From Arcticibacter pallidicorallinus (lineage in GTDB: Bacteria; Bacteroidota; Bacteroidia; Sphingobacteriales; Sphingobacteriaceae), in NCBI RefSeq assembly GCF_003002875.1, contig NZ_PVTH01000002.1:124001-188000 (forward strand): a stretch of 64,000 nt of DNA. The letters run 5' to 3'. Shown here piece by piece: positions 61,651 to 64,000 of this stretch. Under the pieces are notes generated by a model. It worked only from the letters and a program-made list of their open reading frames with translations, searched no databases and was not told the DNA's origin. The translations under genes were made by a program, and so were the position numbers. Every line of letters begins with the position of its first letter. Positions within the stretch are counted from its first letter, which is position 1.

Positions 61651-62955
61651 ATGGTAGAAAAGCTAATCGCATTCTCGATGCGAAATAGGTTTCTGGTACT
61701 GCTATTCGCTGCAGGAGTATTCGCTTACGGCATTTATTCTGTAAAAACCAGTAAGATTGACGCAATACCGGACCTATCCGAAAATCAGGTAATTGTACTT
61801 ACCGAGTGGATGGGCAGAAGCCCTCAAATAATAGAAGATCAGGTAACATATCCCTTGGTTACCAACCTTCAGGGTTTGCCAAGGGTAAAGTACGTTCGTG
61901 CGAACTCCATGTTCGGAATGAGCTTTGTTTATGTCATATTCGATGACGATGTTGACGTTTACTGGGCTCGTACCCGCGTGCTCGAGCGGCTCAGTTCAAT
62001 AGGAAATTCACTTCCTGAGGGGGTGGTGCCTGCAATGGGACCGGATGGGACGGGAGTAGGCCACATTTTGTGGTATACGCTTGATGCTCCAGGAATGGAT
62101 CTCGGCGAACAGCGTGCTGTCCAGGACTGGTATATTAAATTTGCCTTGCAAAATGTCGCAGGCGTGAGTGAGATCGCCTCATTTGGTGGTTTTCAGAAGC
62201 AATATCAAATTACGATAGATCCAAATAAGCTCAGTTATTATAAACTGTCCGTTCAAGACGTGATGCGTACTGTAAACGCTAATAACAATGAAGCCGGGGG
62301 GAGAAAATTTGAGATGAGCGACGTAGGCTATATCATCAAGACGACGGGATATCTGAAATCGATGGAGGAGATTGGAAGCCTTGCGGTGAAGACCCAGAAT
62401 TCTATTCCTGTGAGGATCAGAGATGTAGCTACAGTTCAGATGTCCGGAGAAAGCAGGCTTGGAATCTTTGATTATAACGGAGAGGGAGAAGCCGTAGGAG
62501 GTATAGTGGTGCTGCGATATGGAGAGAATGCTGACGAGGTGATAAAGAACGTGAAAGCTAAGATGATCGAAGTATCAAAGGGTTTGCCGGAAGGAGTGAA
62601 GTTCAATATTGTATATGATCGGGGTGAGCTTATAGAAGAATCGATCTCTTCAATTACCACTACGCTCATCGAGGAAATGATTGTGGTAACGATTATTGTA
62701 ATCGTTTTTCTCTTTCATTGGCGCAGTGCTGTAAGTATTGTAATACAGATTCCCATAACCATCGCTGCGAGCTTTATTATTCTGAATGCGTTCGATATCT
62801 CGTCTAACATCATGTCACTTACCGGTATTGCCCTGGCGATCGGGGTGATCGTTGATAATGGGATAATTATGTCGGAGAATGCTTATAAGCATCTTGCCGT
62901 TCGGCAAGCAGAACTTGGTGAGTTAAGGAAGAAAGGAGATACACATGTGGAGTAA
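61651..62955 (+). CDS. CusA/CzcA-type heavy-metal RND pump, N-terminal part
   Basis: 434-aa first part of a proton-driven copper/silver-type efflux pump. It opens with helix 1 (IAFSMRNRFLVLLFAAGVFAYGI), then porter-domain sequence (DAIPDLSENQVIV, TYPLVTNLQGLPRVKYVRA), helices 2-4, and the proton-relay Asp in AIGVIVDNGIIMSENAYKHL. The frame closes at TAA 62953-62955 in the cytoplasmic loop after helix 4, where homologues of about 1040 aa continue. The remainder is encoded in the +1 frame from ATG 62945, overlapping by 11 nt. Confidence 0.92.
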   Translation: MVEKLIAFSMRNRFLVLLFAAGVFAYGIYSVKTSKIDAIPDLSENQVIVLTEWMGRSPQIIEDQVTYPLVTNLQGLPRVKYVRANSMFGMSFVYVIFDDDVDVYWARTRVLERLSSIGNSLPEGVVPAMGPDGTGVGHILWYTLDAPGMDLGEQRAVQDWYIKFALQNVAGVSEIASFGGFQKQYQITIDPNKLSYYKLSVQDVMRTVNANNNEAGGRKFEMSDVGYIIKTTGYLKSMEEIGSLAVKTQNSIPVRIRDVATVQMSGESRLGIFDYNGEGEAVGGIVVLRYGENADEVIKNVKAKMIEVSKGLPEGVKFNIVYDRGELIEESISSITTTLIEEMIVVTIIVIVFLFHWRSAVSIVIQIPITIAASFIILNAFDISSNIMSLTGIALAIGVIVDNGIIMSENAYKHLAVRQAELGELRKKGDTHVE

Positions 62956-64000
62956 AATAAGTAAATATTTCAGAAAGAAGAAGGCAAAGGCAGACTACGT
63001 ACGCCTATCTGATGAGGAGAGATTGACTATCATTGAGAGGGCTTGCAAGCAGGTTTCCAGGGGCGTGTTTTACTCAACTGTGATCATCATAACGTCTTTT
63101 TTACCGGTGTTTCTACTAACCGGGCAAGAGGGTAAATTGTTTCATCCGCTGGCATATACGAAGACGTTTATTCTGGTGATTGATGCTTTACTGGTTGTTA
63201 CGCTTGCCCCTGTACTTATATCCTTTTTCCTGAAAGGAAGATTTCGCTCAGAGAATGAAAACCCCATCAACCGGAGGTTAGAGAAGATTTATGAGCCGTT
63301 AATTAGGGCCTGTATGCGTCATCGAAAAACGACGATAGGAGTGAATATCCTGGCTTTGCTTGTAAGTATTCCACTGTTGATGAGTTTGGGACGTGAATTT
63401 ATGCCCCCTCTGGATGAGCAATCTATCTTATTTATGCCAGTTACTCTACCCGATGTGTCGAACGCCGAGGCGAAACGAATTCTTCAGGTACAGGATAAAA
63501 TTATCAAGTCTGTTCCCGAAGTAGATAAAGTACTGGGGAAGGCGGGAAGAGCGAACACAGCAACCGACAATTCACCGATGTCGATGATCGAAACGATAAT
63601 ATCTCTAAAGCCGAAAAATGAATGGCGTGAAGGAATAACGAAGCAAGATATTATTAATGAGCTTGACTCGAAGCTTCAGATCCCCGGTGTTGTAAATGGC
63701 TGGACGCAACCGATCATCAATCGTATAAATATGCTCTCAACAGGCATACGGACCGACGTCGGCGTGAAAGTTCATGGCCAGGACTTAAACAAGATTGCAT
63801 CAGTTTCACGGGAGGTGCAGACTTTGCTTCAGCATGTGGAGGGTGTGAAGGACCTATATGTCGAGCCTGTTACGGGTGGAAAATACCTGGAGATCGATGT
63901 TAAACGTGATCAACTTGCACGGTATGGATTAACTGTTGATGATGTCAATGCACTTGTTGAAACTACGATTGGGGGAGCGCCCTTTGCTAACACCATCGAA
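62945..64000 (+). CDS. CusA/CzcA-type RND pump, C-terminal part, runs off the window
   Basis: At least 352 codons, starting MWSKISKYFRKKKAKADY, continuing the pump from the cytoplasmic loop (RLSDEERLTIIERACKQVSRG) into helix 5 (TVIIITSFLPVFLLTGQEGKLF), helix 6, and the second porter domain (LGREFMPPLDEQSILFMPVTLP, LSTGIRTDVGVKVHGQDL). A strong ribosome binding site AAAGGAG (62932-62938) stands 6 nt before ATG, rare in this genome. That argues for a deliberate second start rather than simple damage. The end lies outside the window. Confidence 0.88.
   Translation, partial: MWSKISKYFRKKKAKADYVRLSDEERLTIIERACKQVSRGVFYSTVIIITSFLPVFLLTGQEGKLFHPLAYTKTFILVIDALLVVTLAPVLISFFLKGRFRSENENPINRRLEKIYEPLIRACMRHRKTTIGVNILALLVSIPLLMSLGREFMPPLDEQSILFMPVTLPDVSNAEAKRILQVQDKIIKSVPEVDKVLGKAGRANTATDNSPMSMIETIISLKPKNEWREGITKQDIINELDSKLQIPGVVNGWTQPIINRINMLSTGIRTDVGVKVHGQDLNKIASVSREVQTLLQHVEGVKDLYVEPVTGGKYLEIDVKRDQLARYGLTVDDVNALVETTIGGAPFANTIE

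Overview
The window is a stretch of a Bacteroidota chromosome, most probably Sphingobacteriales (Pedobacter-like). The signs are Bacteroidota-type -7 promoter elements (TAnnTTTG), CarboxypepD_reg-type TonB receptors, a fused CcoN-CcoO, DUF4286 and HYC_CC_PP proteins, DUF4374 next to PepSY, and few Shine-Dalgarno sequences. No rRNA, tRNA, CRISPR array, prophage or insertion sequence was found. Identifications rest on reading motifs by eye; no database search was run.

Layout. 1-5634: the end of an aa3-type cytochrome c oxidase operon (subunit I, heme O synthase, two subunit III paralogues, subunit IV, SCO, DUF420 and a small membrane protein). 5656-9860: DUF2461, an OmpA lipoprotein, a flavodoxin, DUF4286 and a TPR protein. 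10025-14271: an S9-type peptidase that has lost its catalytic serine and aspartate, followed by a histidine kinase and response regulator. 14278-21468, mostly minus strand: UbiA-like membrane protein, metallophosphoesterase, MoxR ATPase with VWA partner, PfkB kinase, OmpA/OprF. 21592-28567: pentapeptide protein, TonB receptor with beta-propeller phytase, quinone oxidoreductase, and an unrecognised GC-richer gene. 28678-34964: an iron/siderophore locus resembling XusABC, plus a second PepSY unit facing it; both have the same 17-bp Fur-like palindrome in their promoters. 35325-36955: HemW and an NTF2-like protein. 36965-45020: a trehalose-from-glycogen operon (GlgX/TreX, TreZ and a TreY-MalQ fusion). 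45181-46980: a large unrecognised protein. 46983-60985: an ECF sigma factor, the complete cbb3 oxidase gene set (CcoI, CcoS, CcoNO, CcoQ, CcoP, CcoG, FixH, SafE), HemN, a small cysteine-rich protein and a two-component oxygen sensor. 61161-64000: a HYC_CC_PP protein and a CusA-type pump split into two overlapping reading frames.

Main result: an oxygen-response circuit can be reconstructed from the sequence. The sensor kinase (59771-60985) carries the FixL heme-PAS residues. Its partner (58747-59799) is a receiver fused to a Crp/FNR protein that has FNR-type DNA contacts but no iron-sulfur cysteine set. FNR-like palindromes of the form (G/C)TGA(T/C)-N4-(A/G)TCA(C/T/G) lie at a fixed distance from -7-like elements. 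The palindrome centre is 51.5 bp upstream of the first base of the element at the copper ATPase, ccoNO and 158-aa protein/hemN promoters. It is 29.5 bp upstream at the ECF sigma factor, at the unrecognised 599-aa protein, and for a second box at the copper ATPase. This links two uncharacterised proteins (45181-46980 and 58186-58662) and a sigma factor to microaerobic respiration.
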